64,000 nucleotides of DNA from CALKJP01 sp046299555 (GTDB taxonomy: Bacteria; Bacteroidota; Bacteroidia; JACCXN01): assembly GCA_046299555.1 (NCBI GenBank), contig JBKBHS010000001.1, positions 62,001 through 126,000 of the forward strand, read 5' to 3'. The notes under the pieces were generated by a model. The model was not told the DNA's origin, did no database searches, and saw only the letters and a list, made by a program, of their open reading frames with translations. Numbering within the stretch: position 1 is the first letter of the stretch; each line of letters begins with the position of its first letter. Both the position numbers and the translations under genes were made by a program. Shown piece after piece: positions 55,736 to 64,000 of the stretch.

Positions 55736-57208
55736 TTAAAATCCTATTAAAGTAACTCCTGCTGTAACAGGAAATAATTCCGGCCCTGCACCTTTCTTAA
55801 ATAATTGATTCAGTTGATAGGTGGCAAACATATTAAACTTACCGTATCCTACACGAACAGTTGCTGCATATTTAAATGGATCTAAGGCATAATCTCCTCT
55901 GGTTTTATTTTTAAATTCATTGCCTCCTAAGGTATAGCGCGTTTTTGTTTTTTGGGTATAGTTATAACCAAACACCACACCGGCAGCAATATGAAAAGAC
56001 TTCTCTTCTTTTTTATTACTATTAAATGCAATCAACAAAGGAGCATTAATCCATGAGGTTTTAAAAAGTGATTTATTGTAAGATGTAAGTGTATCTATAA
56101 AACCTATATGCTGATTTTTATCTGGTAACATAGTTGTATTGTTTTTAAATGCATATTTCTGCCATTCTAAACCTAAACCACTAACAACACTTAGGTGATT
56201 TTTTACAATTGGTAATTCCCACTGCGCAAAATTAAAGACAAGATTGGTGCTTCTTAAAACATCTAATTCTAAATGCTGATTAAAAGGTGCCATGGTAAAA
56301 GAATTGTCATAAGTCATAAAGGCATTCACGCCTAAATCTAATCCTGCCCAATGTCCAATTTTTTGGTGTTTCTTTTTCTTTGTCGGTTTTTCAGATGATA
56401 AATCCTTTTCAGTTTCATTTTTACCTTCTTTTGTTTTAGATTCATCAATAATAATAACCTTTACATCACCAAAACGCAAGCGAGTAGTGTCTGAACTTTG
56501 TTCAACAGATGAAGCAGATTTTTTACGAACTTCTCCTGCACCTGAAACTTCTGCAATTAAATTTTCAGGATCGTTTATGTAAATTACATCTCCTGCTCCA
56601 CTTGCTTTTACCTGCAATTCTTTAACAGCATTTACCTGTGCATCACCTGCTCCACTTACATTTAAATTAACTTTTTGTGATTCTAAACCAAATGATTTTA
56701 AATCGCCTGCACCTGAAATAACGGATACATGATTGGTGGCAAAACCAGATGCTGTAAGATTTCCTGCACCTATAATTTCAGATTTAAAATTTTCAACTGC
56801 TAGTATAATTTTAGCATTGGCTGCACCCGTTAATTTTATTTCGAAACTTTCAGCTCTTAGTGTATCAGAAGTTGTCATTTCTGCTGCTCCGCCTAGTTTT
56901 ACTGAATTAACCTGTGGTGAAATAAGGGTAAGCTTTAGCAGTTTAGGCTGCTTCATTCGCTTATCGCTGTTTATTTTAAGTACACCTGATTCTACTTCTG
57001 TTTTTACAAAATCTTCATATCCTTCAATTGTTTCTATAAGAATTGCAGAAGTACTTCCGTTTTTAACATCTATTGAAAAATTTTCGCCTACTTCAATAGC
57101 CGAAAATGATGGCAGATTTTTTTCTATTGTTTTTTTAATCTCTTTATCGCCTTGTGCAAATAGTGAAGTTGAAAGGGCGCTCAATAATATTATCAGTGAC
57201 TTTTTCAT
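55736..57208 (-). CDS. Head-GIN domain protein fused to an outer-membrane beta-barrel
   Basis: A 490-residue exported protein with a signal peptide of about 18 residues. The N-terminal half is a DUF2807/head-GIN beta-helix with repeated G-A-(G/A)-(D/N) turns (LGGAAEM, LTGAANA, ISGAGDL, VSGAGDAQ, ASGAGDV). A Lys/Glu-rich linker and a C-terminal barrel of about 220 residues follow (LGVNAFMTYDNSFT to AGVTLIGF), ending in the aromatic/hydrophobic pattern of outer-membrane barrels. It is the last gene of a unit with an ECF sigma factor and probable anti-sigma factor. Confidence 0.85.
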   Translation of the reverse strand: MKKSLIILLSALSTSLFAQGDKEIKKTIEKNLPSFSAIEVGENFSIDVKNGSTSAILIETIEGYEDFVKTEVESGVLKINSDKRMKQPKLLKLTLISPQVNSVKLGGAAEMTTSDTLRAESFEIKLTGAANAKIILAVENFKSEIIGAGNLTASGFATNHVSVISGAGDLKSFGLESQKVNLNVSGAGDAQVNAVKELQVKASGAGDVIYINDPENLIAEVSGAGEVRKKSASSVEQSSDTTRLRFGDVKVIIIDESKTKEGKNETEKDLSSEKPTKKKKHQKIGHWAGLDLGVNAFMTYDNSFTMAPFNQHLELDVLRSTNLVFNFAQWELPIVKNHLSVVSGLGLEWQKYAFKNNTTMLPDKNQHIGFIDTLTSYNKSLFKTSWINAPLLIAFNSNKKEEKSFHIAAGVVFGYNYTQKTKTRYTLGGNEFKNKTRGDYALDPFKYAATVRVGYGKFNMFATYQLNQLFKKGAGPELFPVTAGVTLIGF

Positions 57209-57296
57209 AAATAGTATTTTTTATATAATTTTTCTTTTTTATTCGGATTTGAGCATAGGACGCTTGCTGAAAACTAAAAGTTACATGCTCATTAAA

Positions 57297-58394
57297 TTAT
57301 TTTTTACTACTTGAATGAGAAATCTCAAACTTATCGCTTATCAAGGCAAACACAGTTGAATTATCATCTCGTTCTACCTTTTTAATTTTTACTTTTCTTC
57401 CGGTTACTTCACTATAGCGCTTACTTGCTACATCCAAAATATACCAGAATTTCGATTTTCTATAGCTATTATCTGCTATGAGTTCCTGATTTTGCGACTT
57501 AAGCAATTTTGAAACAATTAAACTCTGTGGCGTTTGAAAGCTTTCTGCAAGTATTGTTTCATTTTTTAATACGGGAGCTTCAATTGCTGTTTCACTTTTT
57601 ATTTGCGATTCAGAATTTAATTGTTCTGCTAAAAGAGGCTTGTTTTCAATTTCTGTTTCTATTTTAATTGGCTCAACATACTGCTCTACTACCTGCTTAT
57701 TATTTTCTATCAATGTTTGAACATTGTTGTTCTCTTTTTTTGTTACTGCAACATTCTTTTTAGAACTATTATTAGACTCCGTGCTATTATTAATAGCAAC
57801 TGTAGCCTTATTTAATCGGCCAGAAACATCTTTTCTTTTCTTAGTAAAAGCCAAGCCTGAGGATGCTGTATTAATTGGAGAATCGTTATAATTCCAAATT
57901 GATAAAGAAATAAAGAATACGGCCGCTGCAGATGCTACATATTTAAAGGCTTCTCTATATCTGTTAAAAGGAATAATAACCGGCTTTTTTAGGTATTTTT
58001 TATCATCATACACCAAGGAAAAATCAGGCTTAAGCTTAATTTCCGCATAGGCATGTACCGCACGCTGAAGGGTTTTGTGCTGTAGCATATTTTGCTCCAC
58101 TTTATTTTTCTCAGCTTGTGAAAGAATGTTTTCGGTGTATGAAATGGCGATGTAATCTGTTCCGCTTAACTCATGTTTAAGCTCTGCAGGAATTTCATGT
58201 TTTAACAATGACTTTGCATCAAATTCAAGGTCTGAAGGCTCTAAAGCTATAGCTTCAAAACTATTGAATTCATCTTCGTATTGAGGATTTTCTTTCAAAA
58301 ACTGAAACAAACGCTCGGATTGTTCGGGGCTTAAATTACCTTCAAAATAATCTAAAAACCAGGCTTCGTAATTCTGTTTGTTTATTGAACTCAT
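57297..58394 (-). CDS. Single-pass membrane protein, probable anti-sigma factor
   Basis: The 365-residue protein begins with NYEAWFLDYFEGNLSPEQSERLFQFLKENPQY, the helical start seen in Bacteroidota anti-sigma-like proteins. One membrane segment lies near residues 155-170 (YVASAAAVFFISLSIW). The extracytoplasmic part is rich in Asn, Ser, Glu and Lys. The start overlaps the sigma-factor stop by 4 bp (ATGA), so the two are translationally coupled. The anti-sigma role is inferred from position and topology. Confidence 0.72.
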   Translation of the reverse strand: MSSINKQNYEAWFLDYFEGNLSPEQSERLFQFLKENPQYEDEFNSFEAIALEPSDLEFDAKSLLKHEIPAELKHELSGTDYIAISYTENILSQAEKNKVEQNMLQHKTLQRAVHAYAEIKLKPDFSLVYDDKKYLKKPVIIPFNRYREAFKYVASAAAVFFISLSIWNYNDSPINTASSGLAFTKKRKDVSGRLNKATVAINNSTESNNSSKKNVAVTKKENNNVQTLIENNKQVVEQYVEPIKIETEIENKPLLAEQLNSESQIKSETAIEAPVLKNETILAESFQTPQSLIVSKLLKSQNQELIADNSYRKSKFWYILDVASKRYSEVTGRKVKIKKVERDDNSTVFALISDKFEISHSSSKK

Positions 58395-58876
58395 ACCAGC
58401 ACCTCCTTACTTCCGATATATTTTTTTAAAAACACCCTTGCACGAAAAATATATACTTTTACTTGCGACTGGCTTAGTCCGGTAATTTGCTCTATTTCTT
58501 CGTAGGAATATCCTTCATAATCTCTTAGTAAAATAACCGCACGTTGATCTTCCGGAAGCATATCTACAGCCTTGTGCAATATTTCCTGCACATCAGAATA
58601 TTGTCGTGTATGACTAAGTGTTTTCAAATTAGCTTCTGACAAATCGGTTTGTTTTTTATCTTTTCTGATGCTGTCAATCATGGTACGATAAGCCGCTGTA
58701 AAAAGATAGGATTTCGCTTTTTCAGGATTTATATCTGCACTTTTAATCCACATTTTCTCATAGGCATCCTGTATAATATCCTTCGCCTTATCGCTATCCT
58801 TAATATTTTTAAGGATAAATCGATAAAGTGCATCTGCATGCTCCTCCACACATTTATTATATTCGGCTGCTGTCAT
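58391..58876 (-). CDS. ECF-type RNA polymerase sigma factor
   Basis: A 161-residue sigma-70 family protein with regions 2 and 4 only. Region 2 (about residues 10-75) has KAKDIIQDAYEKMW and SYLFTAAYRTMIDSIRK. Region 4 (about residues 105-155) has LPEDQRAVILLRDYEGYSYEEIEQITGLSQSQVKVYIFRAR. It heads the three-gene unit and presumably activates a cell-surface regulon. Confidence 0.94.
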   Translation of the reverse strand: MTAAEYNKCVEEHADALYRFILKNIKDSDKAKDIIQDAYEKMWIKSADINPEKAKSYLFTAAYRTMIDSIRKDKKQTDLSEANLKTLSHTRQYSDVQEILHKAVDMLPEDQRAVILLRDYEGYSYEEIEQITGLSQSQVKVYIFRARVFLKKYIGSKEVLV

Positions 58877-58971
58877 TTTTTGTGCAAAATTCGGGAGTAA
58901 GACGACATGCTTACCAAAAAGTTACAGATGCGTAAAATTATTTTATTAACATCTGATTTTCAATATATTAA

Positions 58972-59991
58972 TCACGCAAAAACTTTTGTACCCTCACTAC
59001 AATTGGAGCAAATATCTATTTCTTTTCGCGATTTAAGCACGGCTTTTCTAAAACGATTATACGCTTCGCTCTGCCAGATTTGTTTAAAATCGATTTGCTG
59101 TAAATCTCCCAATTGATGCAGGGCATCTTTATCAAAACAACAAGGTACTACTTTGCCATCCCAGGTAATTACGCAGGAATGCCATAGTTTCCAGCAATGA
59201 TTTAAAAGCTTGTTTTTGATTTGATAGGTGCCATCAGCCAACTTTTGATAACGAGAATATTTCGGATTATCAGGAATTAATGGATTCCCATTTTCGTAAT
59301 CATATACCTGTGCCGTCTTAAATTTAACTTCGTCAACACCGAGTTCTTTAGCTAGTTTTAAAACTTCATCTGTTTGATGTTCGTTGGGTTTAACTACCAA
59401 AAACTGAAATATAATATGAGGCGTAGATGATTTTAAATCCTTTTTTGCCTTTACTATATTTTTAGTTCCTTGAATTACCTTATGCAAAGAACCCCCTATT
59501 CTATACTGCTGATAGGTTTCCTGGGTGGTACCATCAATGGAAATAATGAGCCTGTCTAAACCGCTTTTTACCGTTTTTTCAGCATTTTCAACAGAAAGAT
59601 AGTGTGCATTTGTTGAAGTGGCAGTGTAGATTTTTTTTTCTGAAGCAATCTTTACCATGTCTAAAAAGGCTGGATTTAAATAGGGTTCTCCCTGAAAATA
59701 AAAAGTGAGGTAAAGTGTTTTCTGATAAAGTTCAAAAATCAATTTTTGGAAAAAGTCTTTTTGAAGCATACCGGTTGGGCGAGTAAAACTTCTTAAACCA
59801 CTGGGACACTCAGGGCAACGAAGATTACAAGAAGTGGTAGGTTCAACAGCTATACTAATGGGCATTCCCCACTGGTATGGCCTTTTAGTAATTTTTGAAA
59901 TATAATAAGAAGACAGCACTAATAAAGCATTTAAAATTCTGCTAATACTAAGCTTTGATAATAAATTTAAACTGTCTTTTAATTGGGGCAT
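58972..59991 (-). CDS. Radical SAM / SPASM-domain protein
   Basis: A 339-residue protein. The radical SAM cluster motif is CNLRCPECPSGLRS (CxxxCxxC) near residue 54. TFYFQGEPYLNP and the SPASM-like C-terminal cysteines (CWKLWHSCVITWDGKVVPCCFDKD and DICSNCSEG) follow. Such proteins modify peptides or cofactors, but no peptide substrate gene is seen nearby. Confidence 0.9.
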   Translation of the reverse strand: MPQLKDSLNLLSKLSISRILNALLVLSSYYISKITKRPYQWGMPISIAVEPTTSCNLRCPECPSGLRSFTRPTGMLQKDFFQKLIFELYQKTLYLTFYFQGEPYLNPAFLDMVKIASEKKIYTATSTNAHYLSVENAEKTVKSGLDRLIISIDGTTQETYQQYRIGGSLHKVIQGTKNIVKAKKDLKSSTPHIIFQFLVVKPNEHQTDEVLKLAKELGVDEVKFKTAQVYDYENGNPLIPDNPKYSRYQKLADGTYQIKNKLLNHCWKLWHSCVITWDGKVVPCCFDKDALHQLGDLQQIDFKQIWQSEAYNRFRKAVLKSRKEIDICSNCSEGTKVFA

Positions 59992-60099
59992 AACACAAAA
60001 GTAACGACAAGTTTGTGGTTTTTATGAAAAACTGATTAAAAAAGCTTGTACCCTTTTAGAATTTTGTATTTTTAAAGTTTGAAAATATAACAAATAATT

Positions 60100-63000
60100 A
60101 TGAAGCGATTTGTCTATTTATTTTTGTTGACCTGTGTGTTGCCAAGTACGCTCCTGGCTGAAAGCAATTCGGGAAATACTCCGAAAAGCATGATTCCAAG
60201 CTGTGGGTTTACTCTGCAAACTACCATAACGCCTGAAACATGTGCAGGACTCAATGATGGTTCTGCAAATATTACAGCCATAGGAGCCGTAGACCCTGTA
60301 ACTTATGTATGGCAGCCCGGAAATTTAAACGGAGGATCTCAAAGCAATCTTGCTCCCGGAACATATACAGTTGTAATAACTGACAATACCGCCTGCAGCG
60401 AAACAACAACGGTGGTAGTGCCTGCCGCAACCGCTATTAACCTTTCTACAAGCGTTACACATGTTACTTGCCCTGGTGGAAATAATGGAAGTATAAATTT
60501 AACTGTTAGCGGAGGTTCAGCGCCATACACTTATGTGTGGAGCAATGCAGCTTCAGTAGAAGATATAAGCAATATTGCCGCAGGAACTTATTCTGTTGTA
60601 GTAACCGACAATAATGGTTGTCAGCAAAATCTTACAAATATTGTTGTTAATCAACCGGCAGCAATTGCTGCACCAGCCAACATTACTTCAGTAAATTGTT
60701 TTGGCAATAGCAACGGAGCAATTGATATTACCGTAAGCGGTGGAACAGGTCCTTACAGTTATATTTGGAGCAATGGTGCTACTACTCAAGATATTAGTGG
60801 TTTAAGTGCAGGTAATTATGCTGTTACCATAACAGACGCTAATAATTGTCAAGCTTCATTTAATTACAATGTAAATCAACCACTACAAATAACCTTAGCA
60901 TTACAGGTAACAAACATTAATTGTTTTGGGAATACAAACGGAGCAATAAATTTATCAGTTGTTGGAGGTACAACTCCATATAGTTACAATTGGAGTAATG
61001 GCGCAACTACTGAAGATATTAGCGGACTAACTGCAAACACATATTCAGTAACCGTTACAGATGCTAACGGTTGCACGGCAAATGGTTCTGCTACAGTTAC
61101 AGCACCAAGTGCAATTACACTAAGTACCAATATTACCAATGCAACTTGTAGTGGTGTAAATAACGGAAGTATTGATTTAATTTTAAGCGGAGGAACAGGT
61201 CCATATAACTTTTTTTGGAGTAATGGAGCAACCAGCGAAGATATAACAGGCTTGGGAGCAGGAACATATACTGTTACCGTAACTGATGCAAACGGATGTC
61301 AGGCATCCACTTCGGCAACTATAACCCAACCAAGCGGAATAACTTTAACAACAAGCAGCACCCCTTCCACTTGTTCTGGAAATACAGGAACAGCAACGGT
61401 TAGCGCAAGCGGAGGTTCGGGCACGTATACTTATTTGTGGAATGACCCATTTAATCAAACTACTGCCACTGCTAATAATCTTGCAGCCGGAACTTATTCA
61501 GTAACTGTTACTGACGGTACCGGATGTGTTACTGCCACTTCGGTGATTGTTAATTCTTCATCGGGCTTATCAGCAACAGCAAGTGTAACAGATGCTACAT
61601 GTTATGGAGCCAGTACCGGTGCAATTGACATAACTGTAACCGGAGGGAATAGTCCGTTTACATATTTGTGGAGTAATAACAGCACTTCACAAGATTTATC
61701 AAATATTTCCGCAGGCACCTATTCTCTTTTAATAACCGATAATACCAATTGTACATTTTTTATTTCTGCTACTGTAAACCAACCCCAACAAATTACCTTG
61801 AATTTTGTAACACAAAATCCGCTATGTAATAATGCTACAAACGGACAAGTTTTATTAACAGTGGCTGGAGGAACACCTAATTATACTTATTTATGGAGCA
61901 ATAATGCAACATCTGCTAATTTAAGTAATGTAGGAGCAGGAAGTTATTCAGTAACTATAACCGATCAAAATAATTGTACTGCAAATGGAACAGTAACATT
62001 AAGTAATCCCCCTATTTTATTATTAGGATTTAATACAACCAATGCCACATGTAACGGTTCAAGTACAGGAGCTATTGATTTAAATGTTCAGGGAGGAACT
62101 CCTCCTTACAACTATTTGTGGAGCAATGGCGCTCAAACACAAGACATCAGTAATATTCCGGCTGGTAATTACTCTGTAACTGTAAGCGATACTAATAATT
62201 GTAGTGCTGCTTTAGCAATAAATGTTAGTGAACCGGCTCCACTTAGCATAGCACTTGATAGCATAACACATTTACTTTGCAATGGAACAGCAAATGGAGG
62301 GATTGATATTTCAGTTACTGGAGGTACATTGCCTTATACATATAGTTGGGATAATGGGGCTACATCCCAAGATTTAAGCGGTTTATCAGGAGGTACATAT
62401 ACAGTAATCGTAAGCGATTTCTTTAATTGTTCAGCTTCACAAAGCTACACTGTAAACGAACCAAGTGCCATCGAAATAAATATAACAACAACTCCTGCCG
62501 ATTGTGGATTTAACAATGGTTCAGCTGTAGCAACGGTAAGTGGTGGTACTCCGGGCTATTCTTACTTATGGAATACAACACCTCCACAAACTTCGCTTAA
62601 TGCAAATCAATTAGCTGCAGGAGGCTATTCATTTCAAGTAACCGACCAAAATGGATGTATTGCTTCTGAATCTGCCATTATTACAAGCATTGGTGGACCT
62701 ATCATTTCGCTTGATTCTATATTACATTCAAAATGCGCTACATTATTTAATGATACCGTAATTTCCTATACCAATGATGGAGCAATATATATTTCAGTTA
62801 CAGGAGCTACACCTCCATACACCTATCAATGGAGCAGTGGCCAAACAACTCAGGATATTACAAACTTATTACCTGGAAATTATTTAGTAACAGTACGCGA
62901 TGTAAACTTTTGCTTATCTACTTTAAGTTTTACCATTAACGGCCCTGCTCCTTTAATTTTTGATGTTACAACAACAGATGTATTATGCAATGGACAAAGC

Positions 63001-63696
63001 AATGGAGCCATTGATTTAACGGTTAGTGGCGGAACACCTCCATATACTTATTTCTGGAATAAAGGTGGAAATTTAATTGCTCAAACTCAAGATTTAAATA
63101 ATATTACTGCAGGAACCTATGTGCTTCAATTAAACGATGGTAATAATTGTATCAGAGGAGCAAGTGTAACGATTGGAACACAATCAACCCCCATCATAAT
63201 TGGGTTGAATGAAAAAAGAGATGAAAGCTGTGATGGGAAATCTGATGGAAAATTAGATGTTTCTGTTAGCGGAGGTACAAGTCCATACACATTTAATTGG
63301 TCAAATCAAGCAACTACACAAAGTATTGCTGATATTCCAAAAGGCAATTACACTTTAAATGTTACCGATGCTTTAGGTTGTACAGCCACTCAAAGTTTTA
63401 TTGTTGGTGTTAAAGGAGCTTGCACCGATATAAATATTCCAAATTCATTTAGCCCTAATGGCGATGGTATAAATGACAAATGGATTATTCGCAACCTGGA
63501 TAAATTTGCTCAAAATACTGTTGAAATATATAACCGGTGGGGGCAATTAATTTTTAGTACAAATGGCTATGATGATTCAAATGCATGGGACGGGACATTT
63601 AACGGAGAACCCGTTTCATCTGCGGTTTACTATTACTTTATCAATTTAGGAAATGGTACAGATATATTTAAAGGGACTGTAACTGTAGTACGTTAA
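60100..63696 (+). CDS. SprB-repeat surface protein with gliding-type C-terminal domain
   Basis: A 1198-residue exported protein with a signal peptide at about residues 1-20. About 14 SprB-type repeats of 75-80 residues follow, each with two Cys and the pattern C-x-G..NG-(A/S)-I(D/N)(I/L).VSGGT.PY.Y.WSNGA...DISGL.AGTYSVTVTD.N.C. Repeats 12 and 14 are the most diverged. The last 90 residues are a gliding-motility/CHU_C-type sorting domain (FSPNGDGINDKWII...VEIYNRWGQLIF...AWDGTFNG). SprB-type adhesins are moved along the cell surface by the T9SS gliding motor. A PorP/SprF homologue follows directly. Confidence 0.93.
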   Translation: MKRFVYLFLLTCVLPSTLLAESNSGNTPKSMIPSCGFTLQTTITPETCAGLNDGSANITAIGAVDPVTYVWQPGNLNGGSQSNLAPGTYTVVITDNTACSETTTVVVPAATAINLSTSVTHVTCPGGNNGSINLTVSGGSAPYTYVWSNAASVEDISNIAAGTYSVVVTDNNGCQQNLTNIVVNQPAAIAAPANITSVNCFGNSNGAIDITVSGGTGPYSYIWSNGATTQDISGLSAGNYAVTITDANNCQASFNYNVNQPLQITLALQVTNINCFGNTNGAINLSVVGGTTPYSYNWSNGATTEDISGLTANTYSVTVTDANGCTANGSATVTAPSAITLSTNITNATCSGVNNGSIDLILSGGTGPYNFFWSNGATSEDITGLGAGTYTVTVTDANGCQASTSATITQPSGITLTTSSTPSTCSGNTGTATVSASGGSGTYTYLWNDPFNQTTATANNLAAGTYSVTVTDGTGCVTATSVIVNSSSGLSATASVTDATCYGASTGAIDITVTGGNSPFTYLWSNNSTSQDLSNISAGTYSLLITDNTNCTFFISATVNQPQQITLNFVTQNPLCNNATNGQVLLTVAGGTPNYTYLWSNNATSANLSNVGAGSYSVTITDQNNCTANGTVTLSNPPILLLGFNTTNATCNGSSTGAIDLNVQGGTPPYNYLWSNGAQTQDISNIPAGNYSVTVSDTNNCSAALAINVSEPAPLSIALDSITHLLCNGTANGGIDISVTGGTLPYTYSWDNGATSQDLSGLSGGTYTVIVSDFFNCSASQSYTVNEPSAIEINITTTPADCGFNNGSAVATVSGGTPGYSYLWNTTPPQTSLNANQLAAGGYSFQVTDQNGCIASESAIITSIGGPIISLDSILHSKCATLFNDTVISYTNDGAIYISVTGATPPYTYQWSSGQTTQDITNLLPGNYLVTVRDVNFCLSTLSFTINGPAPLIFDVTTTDVLCNGQSNGAIDLTVSGGTPPYTYFWNKGGNLIAQTQDLNNITAGTYVLQLNDGNNCIRGASVTIGTQSTPIIIGLNEKRDESCDGKSDGKLDVSVSGGTSPYTFNWSNQATTQSIADIPKGNYTLNVTDALGCTATQSFIVGVKGACTDINIPNSFSPNGDGINDKWIIRNLDKFAQNTVEIYNRWGQLIFSTNGYDDSNAWDGTFNGEPVSSAVYYYFINLGNGTDIFKGTVTVVR

Positions 63697-63720
63697 AATT
63701 AAAATGAGAAAGTAAAAACT

Positions 63721-64000
63721 ATGAAAAAAATATCTATCATACTTATTGCAATGTTTGGATTTGAGGCCTTTGCACAGCAATTGCCTTATTACAGTCAATA
63801 CATGTTTAATCCTTACATTATAAATCCTGCAGCAGCCGGAACAAGCGATTTTAATCCAATTGCCATTGGAGTAAAAAACCAATGGATTGGCTTAGACAAT
63901 GCTCCAAGAACTCAAATAATAAGTGGAAATGCCTTAATAAATAATAAAATGGCTGCCGGTGGAATTATTTACAGTGATAAAACCGGACCCATGAGCCGCT
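63721..64000 (+). CDS. PorP/SprF-family type IX secretion protein (3' end beyond window)
   Basis: About 93 codons are visible, beginning with a signal peptide ending in FAQ, then QLPYYSQYMFNPYIINPAAAGTSDFNPIAIGVKNQWIGLDNAP, the typical start of PorP/SprF outer-membrane proteins. SprF is needed for export of its neighbouring SprB. The 24-bp gap to the upstream adhesin fits a secretion partner pair. Confidence 0.9.
   Translation, partial: MKKISIILIAMFGFEAFAQQLPYYSQYMFNPYIINPAAAGTSDFNPIAIGVKNQWIGLDNAPRTQIISGNALINNKMAAGGIIYSDKTGPMSR

Noticed and set aside
55486..55755. Plus-strand frame of 89 codons after the peroxidase gene
   Set aside because: It lies inside the attC-like palindrome and runs through the terminator into the next gene.
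57297..58394. FecR-type anti-sigma factor for iron uptake
   Set aside because: There is no FecR domain signature and no TonB receptor gene next to it.

Overview
The window is a low-GC chromosome segment of a gliding- or secretion-type member of the Bacteroidota. The evidence is TAnnTTTG-type promoter boxes, type IX secretion (T9SS) features (SprB repeats, a gliding-type C-terminal domain, a PorP/SprF-like start, a T9SS sorting domain), an HU/SPOR cell-surface protein, an SDR-type threonine dehydrogenase, DUF3667 and a head-GIN barrel protein. No genus can be named from sequence alone.

Layout. 1-17.8 kb is housekeeping: a TolQ/ExbB-type channel, tRNA-Ser with a tandem tRNA-derived repeat, ansA-tatD, a GT9 glycosyltransferase, trpS, a two-component system, lysS followed by a strange 83-bp tandem array, an M28/PDZ peptidase, gpsA, a thioesterase, a HemJ-like protein, an HU/SPOR protein, kdsB, a LysM-containing periplasmic protein and a MarR regulator. 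17.8-31.4 kb is accessory island A: two integron-cassette-like units, a restriction-type defence locus (XRE regulator, PLD-helicase, DUF1016 nuclease, Eco57I-like methylase) carrying two nearly identical mobile-looking four-helix-bundle elements, and a toxin-antitoxin-chaperone operon with a SecB-like third gene. 31.5-38.5 kb is the cell-shape operon purH-mreBCD-mrdA-rodA. 38.7-51.9 kb is again housekeeping (ABC permease, polA, cysS, tdh, trhO and small secreted proteins). 51.9-55.7 kb is island B, a second cassette-like array. 55.7-64 kb holds a sigma/anti-sigma-like/barrel operon, a radical SAM protein, and a 1198-residue SprB-repeat adhesin followed by a PorP/SprF homologue.

The most interesting signal is that islands A and B start the same way. 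Each begins after a related CTCGGGG terminator with the same roughly 110-bp leader (direct repeat, palindrome, direct repeat, then a GTTA core). Each continues with single-gene or two-gene units, and four units end in a 130-173 bp imperfect palindrome bounded by TAAC and (G/A)TTA cores. This is the architecture of integron attI plus attC cassettes, present twice 34 kb apart with no integrase in the window. Cassette genes include two PD-(D/E)XK-like nucleases, a possible uracil-glycosylase-like protein, a T9SS cargo protein and a di-haem peroxidase.
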